Assembly: GCF_021442385.1 (NCBI RefSeq)
Contig: NZ_MUZA01000009.1
Location: 87,112-151,111 of the forward strand
DNA length: 64,000 nt
Source: Micromonospora sp. MH99
GTDB taxonomy: Bacteria; Actinomycetota; Actinomycetes; Mycobacteriales; Micromonosporaceae
Direction: 5' to 3'
Every line of letters begins with the position of its first letter. Position 1 is the stretch's first letter. Below, in pieces: positions 49,238 through 58,010 of the stretch. The translations under genes were made by a program, and so were the position numbers. Under the pieces are notes generated by a model. It was not told the origin of the DNA, did not search any database, and saw only the letters and a list, made by a program, of their open reading frames with translations.

Positions 49238-50041
49238 ATGACGTCCCGCCTCGGCGGCACCGCGCTGACCCTCGCCTACGACCGGCGCACCATCTCCGAG
49301 GATCTGACCGTGGCGGTGCCCGACCGGTCGTTCACGGTGATCATCGGGCCGAACGCGTGCGGCAAGTCGACCCTGCTGCGCGCGCTGTCGCGGATGCTGC
49401 GCCCGAGCGCCGGCGCCGTGCTGCTGGACGGTCGGGACATCCACGACCTGCCCGCCCGCAAGGTGGCCCGCACCCTCGGCCTGCTGCCGCAGTCGTCGAT
49501 CGCGCCGGACGGGATCGGCGTCGCCGAACTGGTCGCCCGGGGCCGCTACCCCCACCAGGGCCTGCTGCGGCAGTGGTCGCGCGAGGACGAGCGGATCGTC
49601 GACGAGTCGATGGCCGCCACCGGGGTCGCCGACCTCGCCGACCGGCCGGTGGACGAGCTGTCCGGCGGCCAGCGCCAGCGCGTCTGGATCGCCATGGCAC
49701 TGGCCCAGCAGACACCGCTGCTGCTGCTCGACGAGCCGACCACGTACCTCGACATCGCCCACCAGATCGAGATCCTGGACCTGTGCGCCCGGCTGCACGA
49801 GGAGCAGGGCCGTACGCTGGTCGCGGTGCTGCACGACCTCAACCACGCCGCCCGGTACGCCACCCACCTCATCGCGATGCGTGACGGGCGGGTGGTGGCC
49901 GCCGGCGACCCCCGCGAGGTGGTCACCGCCGATCTGGTGGCCGACGTGTTCGGGCTGCCCTGCCGGGTCATCGACGACCCGGAGACGGGCACCCCGCTTG
50001 TCGTCCCCGCAGCCCGTCGGCGCGCGACCGAGCCGGCATGA
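49238..50041 (+). CDS. Ferrisiderophore ABC importer ATPase (FecE/FhuC-like)
   Basis: Protein of 267 residues from ATG 49238, which has GAAGGAG five bases upstream; an in-frame GTG at 49211 overlaps the permease stop but lacks a site. Walker A GPNACGKST, Q-loop LPQSSIAPDGIGVAELVARG, signature LSGGQRQRVWIAMALAQ, Walker B LLLLDEPTTYLD and the H-loop VLHDLNHAARYATHL are all present. Typical of Fe3+-siderophore importers. Its stop overlaps the amidase ATG. Confidence 0.95.
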   Translation: MTSRLGGTALTLAYDRRTISEDLTVAVPDRSFTVIIGPNACGKSTLLRALSRMLRPSAGAVLLDGRDIHDLPARKVARTLGLLPQSSIAPDGIGVAELVARGRYPHQGLLRQWSREDERIVDESMAATGVADLADRPVDELSGGQRQRVWIAMALAQQTPLLLLDEPTTYLDIAHQIEILDLCARLHEEQGRTLVAVLHDLNHAARYATHLIAMRDGRVVAAGDPREVVTADLVADVFGLPCRVIDDPETGTPLVVPAARRRATEPA

Positions 50042-52092
50042 GCACGCGGCTCTTTCGCGACGGGTGGGGCGTGCCGCACGTACGCGCCGACGACCCGCTC
50101 GCCCTCGCGACGGCGCAGGGCCGGGTGACCGCGTACGACCGGGCGTGGCAGATCGAGGTGGAGCGGCACCGGTCGGCGGGCACCAGCGCGGCCTTCCTCG
50201 GCGTCGACGCGCTCGCCTGGGACCGGTTCGCCCGCCAGGTCCGGCTCGACGACACCGCCCGCCGTTGCCACGCCAACCTGGACGCGGCGACCGCCGAGTG
50301 GGTGGGCGCGTACGTGGACGGGGTGAACGCCGGCCTCGCCGCCGGGGCGGCCCGCGCGCCGGAGTTCGCCGCCACCGGCCTGACCCCCGGCCGGTGGGAA
50401 CCGTGGACGCCGCTCGCCGTGTGGCTGGGGCACCACATCCTGTTCGCGGGGTTCCCCGGCAAGCTCTGGCGCGAGCACGTCGCGCGGTGCCTCGGCCCGG
50501 CGGCGGTCGAGGTGTTCGCCACCGACGGGCCGGCCGTCGCCGGCAGCAACGGCTGGCTGCTCGCCGATTCCCGCACCGCCACCGGCGCCGCGCTGCTCGC
50601 CGGCGACCCACACCGCATTCTGGAGGACCCGGGCGTCTACCAGCAGATCCGGCTGGCCTGCCCGGAGTACGACGTGGTCGGCCTGGCCGTGCCCGGCGTC
50701 CCGGGCATCGCACACTTCGGCCACACCGGGACTGTGGCGTGGGCCATCACCAACGCAATGGCCGACTACCAGGACGTCTACGCCGAGCGGCTGCGCCGGC
50801 ACGGCACCGGGGTGCGGGCGCTCGGCCCGGACGGCTGGCGCGAGGCGCACGTCCACGTCGAGACGATCGAGGTGGCCGGCGCGGAACCGGTCCGGGTGGA
50901 GGTGGTGGAGACCGACCGGGGGCCCGTGATCGCCGGCGGGCCGGACGACGAGACGGCCTTGAGCCTGCGTTACCCGCCCCGGGTCCGCGGCGAGCTGGGC
51001 TTCGCGACGCTACCGGAGCTGCTGCGCGCCCGTACCGTGTCCGATGTGGACGAGGCCCTGCGGCACTGGGTGGAGCCGGTCAACGTGGTGCAGGCGGCGG
51101 ACACCGCCGGCGGTCTGCTGCACCGGGTCGCCGGGGTGGTGCCGCTGCGGCACCCGGACAACTGCCGCCGGGTGGTCCCGGCCTCAGACGCCGCGTACGC
51201 CTGGCGCGGCTGGCACGCGCCGATGCCCCGCGCCGAGGTGACCGGCCGGGCGGTGATGGCCAACGAGCGGGGGCTGGCGGCGCCGCTCGGCGTCGAGTTC
51301 GCCGCCGCGCACCGCGCGCGCCGGATCACCGAACTGCTCGACGCCGGCCGGGACTGGACGGCCGCGCAGATGCCCGCCGTGCACACCGACACGCACCTCG
51401 GGTCGGCCGGACCGCTGCTCGCGGTGCTCGACGGGCTGGGAGGGCTCGGCCCCGCCGCCGCCGCGCTGCGCGACCGGCTGCTGCGCTGGGACCGCCGGAT
51501 GAGCGCCGACAGCACCGACGCGGCGGACTTCGCCCTCCTGCGGGCCGCTGTCGTCCGCCGGATCGCCGCCCACCCGGCCCTGGCCACGCTGGCCGAGCCG
51601 CCCGCGTACCCCGAGGTGTTCGCGCCCTGGTTGGCGCTGACGCCGCGGGTCGGTCACGCGCTGGAGCACCTGCTCGCCGGCAGGTCGCTGCCCGGCGTGG
51701 ACCCGGCGGCGGAGGTACGCGCGGCGGCCGAGGAGGTCGCCGCCGCGGCGGCCGGCCCGGTGCCCTGGGGTGACCTGCACCGGCTGGCGGCCTGGCGGGC
51801 GCTGCCCGACCCGGACGCGACACCCGGTCCCCGCCTCGACGGCGACCACGACTGCGTGCTGGCCACCTCCAGCGTGCCCGGGGTCACCCACGCGTGCTTC
51901 CGCGGGCCGGCCGCGCGGTTCGTCTGGGACCTGGCCCGCCGCCAGGACAGCCGCTGGGTGGTCCCGCTGGGCGCCAGCGGCGTGCCCGGCGATCCGCACC
52001 ACGACGACCAGCAGCCCGCGTGGCTGGCCGGCGAACTGCTGCCGGTCACCACGGACTGGGACCGCCTCACCGAGGAGACCGATGAGCACTGA
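50038..52092 (+). CDS. Penicillin-amidase-family (Ntn-hydrolase) protein in the desferrioxamine locus
   Basis: Protein of 684 residues. Alpha-part LFRDGWGVPHVRADDPLALA and AAFLGVDALAWDRFARQVRL; the autoprocessing nucleophile is Ser170 in AVAGSNGWLLADSRT (Ser-Asn-x-Trp), followed by ALLAGDPHRILEDPGVYQQI and FGHTGTVAWAITNAMADYQD, as in penicillin and acyl-homoserine-lactone acylases. The usual signal peptide is absent: the protein starts directly at MSTRLFRDGW, so it should be cytosolic. It overlaps the importer ATPase by four bases and the second acyltransferase by eleven, so it belongs to the iron-regulated operon. A role in removing or exchanging acyl groups on (des)ferrioxamines fits the context. 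Confidence 0.87.
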   Translation: MSTRLFRDGWGVPHVRADDPLALATAQGRVTAYDRAWQIEVERHRSAGTSAAFLGVDALAWDRFARQVRLDDTARRCHANLDAATAEWVGAYVDGVNAGLAAGAARAPEFAATGLTPGRWEPWTPLAVWLGHHILFAGFPGKLWREHVARCLGPAAVEVFATDGPAVAGSNGWLLADSRTATGAALLAGDPHRILEDPGVYQQIRLACPEYDVVGLAVPGVPGIAHFGHTGTVAWAITNAMADYQDVYAERLRRHGTGVRALGPDGWREAHVHVETIEVAGAEPVRVEVVETDRGPVIAGGPDDETALSLRYPPRVRGELGFATLPELLRARTVSDVDEALRHWVEPVNVVQAADTAGGLLHRVAGVVPLRHPDNCRRVVPASDAAYAWRGWHAPMPRAEVTGRAVMANERGLAAPLGVEFAAAHRARRITELLDAGRDWTAAQMPAVHTDTHLGSAGPLLAVLDGLGGLGPAAAALRDRLLRWDRRMSADSTDAADFALLRAAVVRRIAAHPALATLAEPPAYPEVFAPWLALTPRVGHALEHLLAGRSLPGVDPAAEVRAAAEEVAAAAAGPVPWGDLHRLAAWRALPDPDATPGPRLDGDHDCVLATSSVPGVTHACFRGPAARFVWDLARRQDSRWVVPLGASGVPGDPHHDDQQPAWLAGELLPVTTDWDRLTEETDEH

Positions 52093-52639
52093 CGGTCAGC
52101 ACCACCGGCGCGACGTCCCCGGGTTCGGGGTGGTCACCATCCGCCCGGTACGCCCGGACGAGGACGCCGACCTGCTGCACGGCTGGGTCACGACCGAGCG
52201 GGCCCGGTTCTGGGGAATGCGCGAAGCCAGCCGCGAGCGGGTGCGGGAGATCTACGCGTACCTGGATTCGCTCACCACGCACCACGCGTACCTGGCGCAC
52301 CGCGACGGCGTGCCGGCGGCGCTGGTGCAGACGTACGAGCCGGGAGCCGATCCGGTCGGCGGGTGCTACGAGGTGCGCCCCGGCGACATCGGCGTCCACC
52401 TGCTCGTCGGGCCCCCGGGAAGCGTCGAGCGGGGTTTCACCGGCGCGCTGTTCGGCGCGATCCTGGAGTTCGTCTTCGCCGACCCGACCCGACTGCGGGT
52501 CGTGATGGAACCGGACGTCCGCAACGACCGGATGCTGCGGCGGCTCCTGCGCAGCGGGTTCCGGGCCGGCCCGGTGATCGACCTGCCCGAGAAGCAGGCG
52601 CGGCTGCACTTCCTCGACCGCCCGGAGGGCACCGGCTGA
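52082..52639 (+). CDS. Second DesC-like siderophore acyltransferase
   Basis: Protein of 185 residues from ATG 52082, overlapping the amidase end by eleven bases. It repeats the block order of DesC: VTIRPVRPDEDADLLHGWVT, RARFWGMREASRERVREIYA, GDIGVHLLVGPPGSVERGFT and LRVVMEPDVRNDRMLRRLLR, ending LPEKQARLHFLD. Such IucB/MbtK-type enzymes acylate hydroxylamines or amines with CoA thioesters. Together with the amidase it may install unusual acyl chains (for example aryl or long-chain) on cadaverine-based siderophores. Confidence 0.9.
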   Translation: MSTDGQHHRRDVPGFGVVTIRPVRPDEDADLLHGWVTTERARFWGMREASRERVREIYAYLDSLTTHHAYLAHRDGVPAALVQTYEPGADPVGGCYEVRPGDIGVHLLVGPPGSVERGFTGALFGAILEFVFADPTRLRVVMEPDVRNDRMLRRLLRSGFRAGPVIDLPEKQARLHFLDRPEGTG

Positions 52640-52684
52640 GCCGCACCGCCGCCGGCTGAGCCGCACCGTCGCCGGCTGAGCCCG
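52634..52684. repeat. 20-bp tandem repeat spanning a stop codon
   Basis: GGCTGAGCCGCACCGCCGCC (52634-52653) is followed by a copy with one change (52654-52673) and a partial third (52674-52681). The first copy contains the TGA of the acyltransferase. It lies directly before the transcription terminator. Confidence 0.85.
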
Positions 52685-52691
52685 CGACGAC

Positions 52692-52738
52692 GCCGGCCGC
52701 CGACCGGGATGCGTGCGGCACCCCGACCGGCGGCCGGC
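52692..52738. terminator. Terminator between the siderophore operon and the second subtilase
   Basis: GCCGGCCGCCG (52692-52702) pairs with CGGCGGCCGGC (52728-52738); further pairing continues after two mismatches. It separates two convergent genes. Confidence 0.72.
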
Positions 52739-52743
52739 CGCCC

Positions 52744-55700
52744 TCACTGCAGACCGAACGCCCGGGTGATGCTCTGGCTCACGGTGTTGCCGGCAGTGTC
52801 ACGCGCGCTGGTCCGCAGGCTCACGAAGCGGGCCTTCGCCGGGGCGTCCAGGGTGGTACGCCAACCGTCGCCGTGGCGGGTGAGCCGCGGCTTCTGCCAG
52901 GTCCGGCCGTCGTCGTAGGACACCTCGACGGTCACCGGACCCACCGTGCCCGACACTCCGGCCAGGTGGGAGGCGACCACGGTGAGCGGCGCCCGCCGCG
53001 ACGCCGTACCGTCGCGGTCGATGGCCACCTGGTAGTCCAGCTGGATCATCGGCAGCACCTCCGAGGACTCCGCGCCGGTGGCCGCCGAGCGAAAGCCCCA
53101 CTCGGTGCGGGTCTGCCGGGAGTACGGGTTGGTCCACGCCGCCCGGTCGTTCTCCACCACCAACCGGTACGGCAGCCGCTGCGCGGACAGACCGCCCACC
53201 TGCAGGTACTCGGCGTTACCCCAGTTCAGCTCCTTGTCGCCCTGGTAGAGGGTGGTCCGGTTGACCATGTCGAAGTTGGCGTACGCCTCACCGATGTGCC
53301 CACCACCGTCGCCCCAGCCCGGCGCGGGCAGATAGACGGTGTCCAGGTACCGGACCGGCACGTAACCCCCGCCCATCCGGGGCCGCTGGATCGGCCCGAA
53401 CCACTCGACCCGACTCGACCGGTCCGCCGGGTAGGTGGCCACCGCCATCAGGTGCTGGCCGGTCTCACCGGCGATGAACGCGTCGTCGACCCACCGCTGG
53501 TCGGCGCTCACCCAGTCGGTCCGCCGGCCCTGCGCCGGGGCGGGCTCCTGGTTGCTCGACGCCCAACCCCGCCAGACGTCGGTGCGGAACTCCAGCGCCT
53601 TGCCCTGCCGGTAGTTGCGGAACTCCACGTCGACCCGGGCCAGTTGCCGCTTCGTCGGCCGGTAGGTGGGGTCGGCCGGCGCCGCGCCGGTCCAGTGATG
53701 CGCCACGTCGTACAGGTAGGTCGTCTCCGGGTGCGAGTCGACGGTCAGCCGCACCGGGCCGCGCTCCAGCGCCGCGATGAGCTGGTCGCCCTCGTCGGCG
53801 CCGAGCGTCGCCACGGTCACCGGGGCCGGGCTCTCCGGGCTCCACGCCGCCTCGTCCCACGGCTGGAGCCGGCCGACACCGTCGTTGACCACCAGCAGCA
53901 GCGTCGCCCCGGCCGCCGCGGCGGCCTGCGCCCGGGCGGCGATGTCCACGGTGTCGCTGCGCCGGACAACCACCGCCCGATCCCGGACGGGGTGCTTCGC
54001 CGACGCGTCGGCGACGTACACCGCGTCCATCTGGCGGCGACCCGCCGGCAGTGCGGGGGTCGCCCGCTTGACCAGCAGATCGTCGTACGACCGGCCGCCG
54101 GCCGCAACGGTCAGCGCCGGCTGTTCCAGCCGCCACCGGGCACCGAACTCGAACTCGCCGTCGGTGACGGCGCGGCCCGTCGGCAGCGCCCACATGCTGT
54201 CGTACGAGTCGTCGGGCAGCACCTGGCTCTCGGTGAGGCCGTTCGCGGTGGACCGGTGGATGTCCATCCGCAGCGCGGTGGCGGTGGCCTCCTGCGGCAC
54301 CTCGGCGCGCACCTGGCGGGCGGCCCGCGCGTCCAGGGTGACGGTGCGGTCGGTGTTCAGGTTGACGTCGGTGAAGCCGAGCATCGCCATGCCCTTGGAG
54401 CGCGGCCCGTGCACACCGCGCACGTCGGTGGTGAGCCAACCGGACCAGTTCGCCACCGGCAGCCGCAGCGTCGCGGTGCCGCTCTCGGGCAGGTCAACGG
54501 CGGTGAACAGGCCGTCGGTGGTGAGGATGACCTTGCCGGCGAGCGGCTTGCCGTCCCGGTCCTTCGCGACAAGCGTCAGGTTCTGCCGCTGGCCCTCCTT
54601 GCCCGCCCCGATCAGGGTGCGACCGCGCACCGTACCGGCGCCGTCGGTGGCGATGATCGCGCCACTGACCTGCTTCTCGACCGGCAGCCGGTCGTACGCC
54701 GCGGTGAGCGTCACCGTCGCGGTGCCGGCGGCGGGCACGGTGACCGTGTCAGCCGACAGGGCGAAGAGGCCGGCCGGCGCGGTCGGCGCGTCGACGGACA
54801 GCTTCAGCGTGATCGGCGTGCTGGCGGTGTTGGTGTAGGTGACCGTCCGGTCGACGGTGCCGCCGGGCTGCTGCGGCCACGCCTGGAAGCCGGAGTAGGC
54901 GCTCGGCGTGGCGAAGACGGTGGCGCGCACGGCGGCGACCGCGTCCACCCGGCCCGCGCCGGCCTGGTACGGGGTGTAGTCCGGGGTGGCCTTGACGGTG
55001 CTGACCAGCGCCTCCTTGATGCGCTGGCCGGTCCAGTCGGGGTGCGCGGCGGCGACCAGCGCGGCCGTGCCCGCCACGTGCGGCGTCGCCATCGACGTGC
55101 CGCTCATCAACGTGTAGTCCCCGGACCCGCGTACCTGGTGGGAGCGGGCGGCCAGGATGTCCACGCCGGGCGCGGTGATCTCGGGCTTGAGCCCACCGTC
55201 ACCGGCGCGCGGACCCTGGCTGGAGAAGTCGGCGAGGTGGTCGGTGGAGTCGACGGCGCCCACGGTGAGCGCGGAGTTCGCCGCGCCCGGGCTGCCGATG
55301 CTCGCCGGGCCGCTGTTGCCGGCGGCGATCACGAAGAGCGCGCCGGTCTCGGCGCTGAGGCGGTCGACCGCCTGGCTCATCGGGTCGCTGCCGTCGGTGG
55401 CCTCACCACCCAGGCTCATGCTGACGACCCGGGCCTTCTGCTCGCGGGCGGCCCACTCCATGCCGGCGATGATCCACGAGTCCTGCCCGCTGCCCTCGCT
55501 GTTGAGCACCTTGCCGACGTGCAGCCGGGCGCCGGGCGCGACGCCCCGCTCGACGCCACCGGACGCGGCGCCGGTCCCGGCGATCGTCGACGCGACGTGC
55601 GTCCCGTGTCCCTTGTAGTCGAGGATGTCGGGCTCCTCGGGCACGAAGCTGCTCGACGCGGTGATCTGCCCGGCCAGGTCCGGGTGCTCGGCGTCCGCGC

Positions 55701-56442
55701 CGGAGTCGAGCACCGCGACGTCGACACCGGCGGCGGTGTTGCCCCCGGCCCAGACGGCCGGCGCACCGATCTGCGCGGTGGACTCGGCGAGGTCGGCATG
55801 CACCCGGCCGTCCAGCCAGACCTTGGCGATGCCGCCCGCGAGCGTCGGGGCGGCACCGGCGCGGCGGGCCGTGCCGGTGGTGAGTGCGCCCCAGAACCGG
55901 TCGGCGGTGCCACGGGGGCGGGTCAGCGCGGCGCCCCGAACGCTGTCCAGCGGCCGGACCAGCTCCGCACCGTCCACAGTGGGCCGGGTGCGGGCGCGGG
56001 CCGCGGCGTCGGTGAGCGTCACGATCAGCGGCAACGCGTCCGAGTGCGCGTCGTCGTACCCGTCGGCGATGAGATCGGTGACGTTGAACAGTTTGCGATC
56101 CAGCAGACCGCCGGTGACGTACGGCAGCGCGGCGTCCGGGTAGACGTAGGTGTCGCCGTCGAGCACCGTACGGTGGAAGGTCGGCGTGCTGCCGTCCGGC
56201 CGACGGACGGTCGAGACGGTGCTGCCGTCGGCCGCGGTCGTGACGGTGACGATGTCGCCGGTGATCAGGGTGACGCTGGACGCCCGGCCGGGCGCTGCTG
56301 GCGGCTGGCCGACGGGGCGGGCCGGGTTGTTCGGCGGGGCGGCCGACGCCCCCGTGCCGGGTGGGGTGAACCCGGCGGCCAGTGTGAGGGCGGCACCGAG
56401 GGCGATCAGCCCGGATCGGCGGCGCCTGGAAGACAGAGCCAC
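52744..56442 (-). CDS. Giant secreted subtilisin-like serine protease (S8)
   Basis: Protein of 1232 residues from GTG 56442 (AAAGAGG five bases upstream), preferred over the in-frame start at 56478. Signal peptide about 1-36 (SSRRRRSGLIALGAALTLAA, ending ASA). A long prodomain follows (SSVTLITGDIVTVTTAADGS, common in these actinobacterial proteases). Catalytic triad Asp246 (VAVLDSGADAEHPDL), His279 (YKGHGTHVAST) and Ser450 (LMSGTSMATPHVAG). The rest (about 500-1232) contains beta-sandwich repeats (VDRTVTYTNTASTPITLKLS, AAGTATVTLTAAYDRLPVEK) and ends in an immunoglobulin-like segment (GPVTVEVSYDDGRTWQKPRL). Extracellular; length is typical for the S8 proteins of filamentous actinobacteria. Confidence 0.9.
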   Translation of the reverse strand: MALSSRRRRSGLIALGAALTLAAGFTPPGTGASAAPPNNPARPVGQPPAAPGRASSVTLITGDIVTVTTAADGSTVSTVRRPDGSTPTFHRTVLDGDTYVYPDAALPYVTGGLLDRKLFNVTDLIADGYDDAHSDALPLIVTLTDAAARARTRPTVDGAELVRPLDSVRGAALTRPRGTADRFWGALTTGTARRAGAAPTLAGGIAKVWLDGRVHADLAESTAQIGAPAVWAGGNTAAGVDVAVLDSGADAEHPDLAGQITASSSFVPEEPDILDYKGHGTHVASTIAGTGAASGGVERGVAPGARLHVGKVLNSEGSGQDSWIIAGMEWAAREQKARVVSMSLGGEATDGSDPMSQAVDRLSAETGALFVIAAGNSGPASIGSPGAANSALTVGAVDSTDHLADFSSQGPRAGDGGLKPEITAPGVDILAARSHQVRGSGDYTLMSGTSMATPHVAGTAALVAAAHPDWTGQRIKEALVSTVKATPDYTPYQAGAGRVDAVAAVRATVFATPSAYSGFQAWPQQPGGTVDRTVTYTNTASTPITLKLSVDAPTAPAGLFALSADTVTVPAAGTATVTLTAAYDRLPVEKQVSGAIIATDGAGTVRGRTLIGAGKEGQRQNLTLVAKDRDGKPLAGKVILTTDGLFTAVDLPESGTATLRLPVANWSGWLTTDVRGVHGPRSKGMAMLGFTDVNLNTDRTVTLDARAARQVRAEVPQEATATALRMDIHRSTANGLTESQVLPDDSYDSMWALPTGRAVTDGEFEFGARWRLEQPALTVAAGGRSYDDLLVKRATPALPAGRRQMDAVYVADASAKHPVRDRAVVVRRSDTVDIAARAQAAAAAGATLLLVVNDGVGRLQPWDEAAWSPESPAPVTVATLGADEGDQLIAALERGPVRLTVDSHPETTYLYDVAHHWTGAAPADPTYRPTKRQLARVDVEFRNYRQGKALEFRTDVWRGWASSNQEPAPAQGRRTDWVSADQRWVDDAFIAGETGQHLMAVATYPADRSSRVEWFGPIQRPRMGGGYVPVRYLDTVYLPAPGWGDGGGHIGEAYANFDMVNRTTLYQGDKELNWGNAEYLQVGGLSAQRLPYRLVVENDRAAWTNPYSRQTRTEWGFRSAATGAESSEVLPMIQLDYQVAIDRDGTASRRAPLTVVASHLAGVSGTVGPVTVEVSYDDGRTWQKPRLTRHGDGWRTTLDAPAKARFVSLRTSARDTAGNTVSQSITRAFGLQ

Positions 56443-56559
56443 GATGACCTCTTTGTGTCGAGGAGCGGTACGCAGCACAGCATCAGGGCAACGCCCACCC
56501 CTCGTACCCCGCCGCCCCTCGGCGCGTTGACGCCATGACGCAACCCCGCCACGGTCCTT

Positions 56560-56666
56560 CCCCCACCCTCCCCCGCCGATCTTGCACTTACTGTCGTCGA
56601 CCTATCCCGATTCACGGCTTTCGTGGGGACAGAAAGTGCAAGATCGGCGCAGTGAGAGGGTGGGGG
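56560..56666. repeat. 107-bp interrupted palindrome
   Basis: Inner arms of 22 bases (56574-56595 and 56628-56649) pair with one mismatch around a 32-base loop; both contain the core GATCTTGCACTT or its complement. Outer arms CCCCCACCCTC (56560-56570) and GAGGGTGGGGG (56656-56666) pair perfectly, with bulges between inner and outer parts. The right end touches the aldolase stop codon, so it can act as that gene's terminator, but its length and structure are more like a dispersed palindromic unit. Confidence 0.88.
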
Positions 56667-57275
56667 TCAGGGGTGGTGGGTGGTCAGCTTGGCCAGTTGG
56701 TCCAGTTGGGTCGGGTCGGAGAGGGCTGATCCGACGGCTGCCACCCGTACGCCCGCGTCGAGGAACGCGGCGGCGTTGCCCGCGTCCAGGCCGCCCGTGG
56801 CGACGAAGCGCAGCTGCGGCAGGGGGCCGGCCATGGCCCGGAACCAGGCCGGCCCGAGGGATATCGCGGGGAACGCCTTGAGCCAGGTCAGGCCGTGCCG
56901 CAGCGCCTGCTGCGCCTCGGTGGGGGTGGCCACGCCGGGCAGGTGCGGCAGGCCGCGGGCGGCGGCGGCGTCGGCGACCGTGAGGTCCAGACCGGGCGCG
57001 ACGGTGAAGGCTGCGCCCGCGTCGGCCGCCGCCGCGACCTGCTCGGCGTCGAGCACGGTGCCGGCGCCGACGATCCGGCCCCGCGCCGCGCCCGCCTCGA
57101 CGGCAGCGCGCAGGGCGGGCACCGCGTCCGGGGTGGCCACCGGCACCTCCACCACGAGGATGCCGAGATCCCAGGCGCGCTCGGCGAGCCGGACGGTCTC
57201 GGCGACCGGCAGGCCGCGCAGGATCGCCATCACCCGGGCACCGCCGAAGATGTGCGCGAAGTCCGCTGTGGTCAT
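56667..57275 (-). CDS. 2-keto-3-deoxy-(phospho)gluconate aldolase
   Basis: Protein of 202 residues from ATG 57275, overlapping the IclR stop (ATGA) and with GGAG six bases upstream. KDPG/KHG aldolase fold: RVMAILRGLPVAETVRLAER, LVVEVPVATPDAVPALRAAV (Glu of the active site), GAGTVLDAEQVAAAADAGAA, FTVAPGLD, and the Schiff-base Lys133 in LTWLKAFPA. It cleaves KDPG or KDG-type acids to pyruvate and an aldehyde (phosphate). It completes the kinase/IclR/aldolase operon. Confidence 0.9.
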   Translation of the reverse strand: MTTADFAHIFGGARVMAILRGLPVAETVRLAERAWDLGILVVEVPVATPDAVPALRAAVEAGAARGRIVGAGTVLDAEQVAAAADAGAAFTVAPGLDLTVADAAAARGLPHLPGVATPTEAQQALRHGLTWLKAFPAISLGPAWFRAMAGPLPQLRFVATGGLDAGNAAAFLDAGVRVAAVGSALSDPTQLDQLAKLTTHHP

Positions 57276-58009
57276 GGTCCACTCCATCCGAGGTCACGGG
57301 AGATCTGCTGGGTGGTGGCCAGCAGTCGGGGTAGCAGGCGGCGCAGGTCGGCGAGGGTGGCCACCACCGTCGGGGCGGTCACCGACACCGCCGCGCTGAC
57401 CGATCCGTCGGCGTGGCGCACCGGCGCGGCCACACAGGTGATCAGCGGCTCGAACTCGCCGTCGTCGGCGGCCCAGCCCTGCTCGGCGACGGCCGTCAGC
57501 TCCGCGCGCAGGGCGGCCGGGTCGCAGATGGTGGCCGGGGTGTACGCCCGCAGCGCGGCGCCCTCGACCAGCCGGGTCAGCTGCGGGCGGTACGCGAGGA
57601 CCACCTTGCCGACCCCGCTGGCGTGCAGGGGCGCGGTGCGGCCGATCCGGGAGTACATCCGCACCTGGCCACGGGCCTCGATCTTGTCCACGTAGACGAG
57701 GTCGTCGTCGACCAGCTGGGCCAGGTGGATGGTGTGCCCGCAGTCCCGGCCGAGCGCCGCCAGGTGGGGACGCGCCACCGCGCGTACGTCCAGGGAGTCC
57801 AGTGCCTGCTGCGCGAGGTCGATCAGTCGTAGGCCCACCGTCCAGCCGCCGTCGGTGCGGCGGGCGAAGCCACCCGACTCGAGGGTCTGCAACAGTCGCA
57901 GCGCGGTGGACTTGTGCACGCCCAGGTCGGCGGCCACACCACCGAGCTGCGCGGGCTCGCGCGCCAGCAGTTCGAGCACGCGCATCGCCCGGTCGACGCC
58001 CTCGGACAC
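57272..58009 (-). CDS. IclR-family transcriptional regulator
   Basis: Protein of 245 residues from GTG 58009, with GGAGG six bases upstream inside the end of the kinase gene. N-terminal winged helix (AMRVLELLAREPAQLGGVAA, DLGVHKSTALRLLQTLESGG), wing GFARRTDGGWTVGLRLIDLA, and a GAF-like effector domain (HLAQLVDDDLVYVDKIEARG, RTAPLHASGVGKVVLAYRPQ, GEFEPLITCVAAPVRHADGS). Sandwiched between kinase and aldolase in one operon, so it is probably a KDG-responsive autoregulated repressor of KdgR type. Confidence 0.93.
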   Translation of the reverse strand: MSEGVDRAMRVLELLAREPAQLGGVAADLGVHKSTALRLLQTLESGGFARRTDGGWTVGLRLIDLAQQALDSLDVRAVARPHLAALGRDCGHTIHLAQLVDDDLVYVDKIEARGQVRMYSRIGRTAPLHASGVGKVVLAYRPQLTRLVEGAALRAYTPATICDPAALRAELTAVAEQGWAADDGEFEPLITCVAAPVRHADGSVSAAVSVTAPTVVATLADLRRLLPRLLATTQQISRDLGWSGP

Positions 58010-58010
58010 C

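Noticed and set aside
50038..52092. Penicillin-amidase-family protein as a beta-lactam resistance enzyme
   Set aside because: No signal peptide, and it is embedded by gene overlap in an iron-regulated siderophore operon; context points to siderophore acyl chemistry.
52873..56538. A 1221-codon plus-strand frame over the second subtilase
   Set aside because: It is rich in Arg/Gly/His with no fold-like pattern; the minus strand carries the full S8 catalytic triad.
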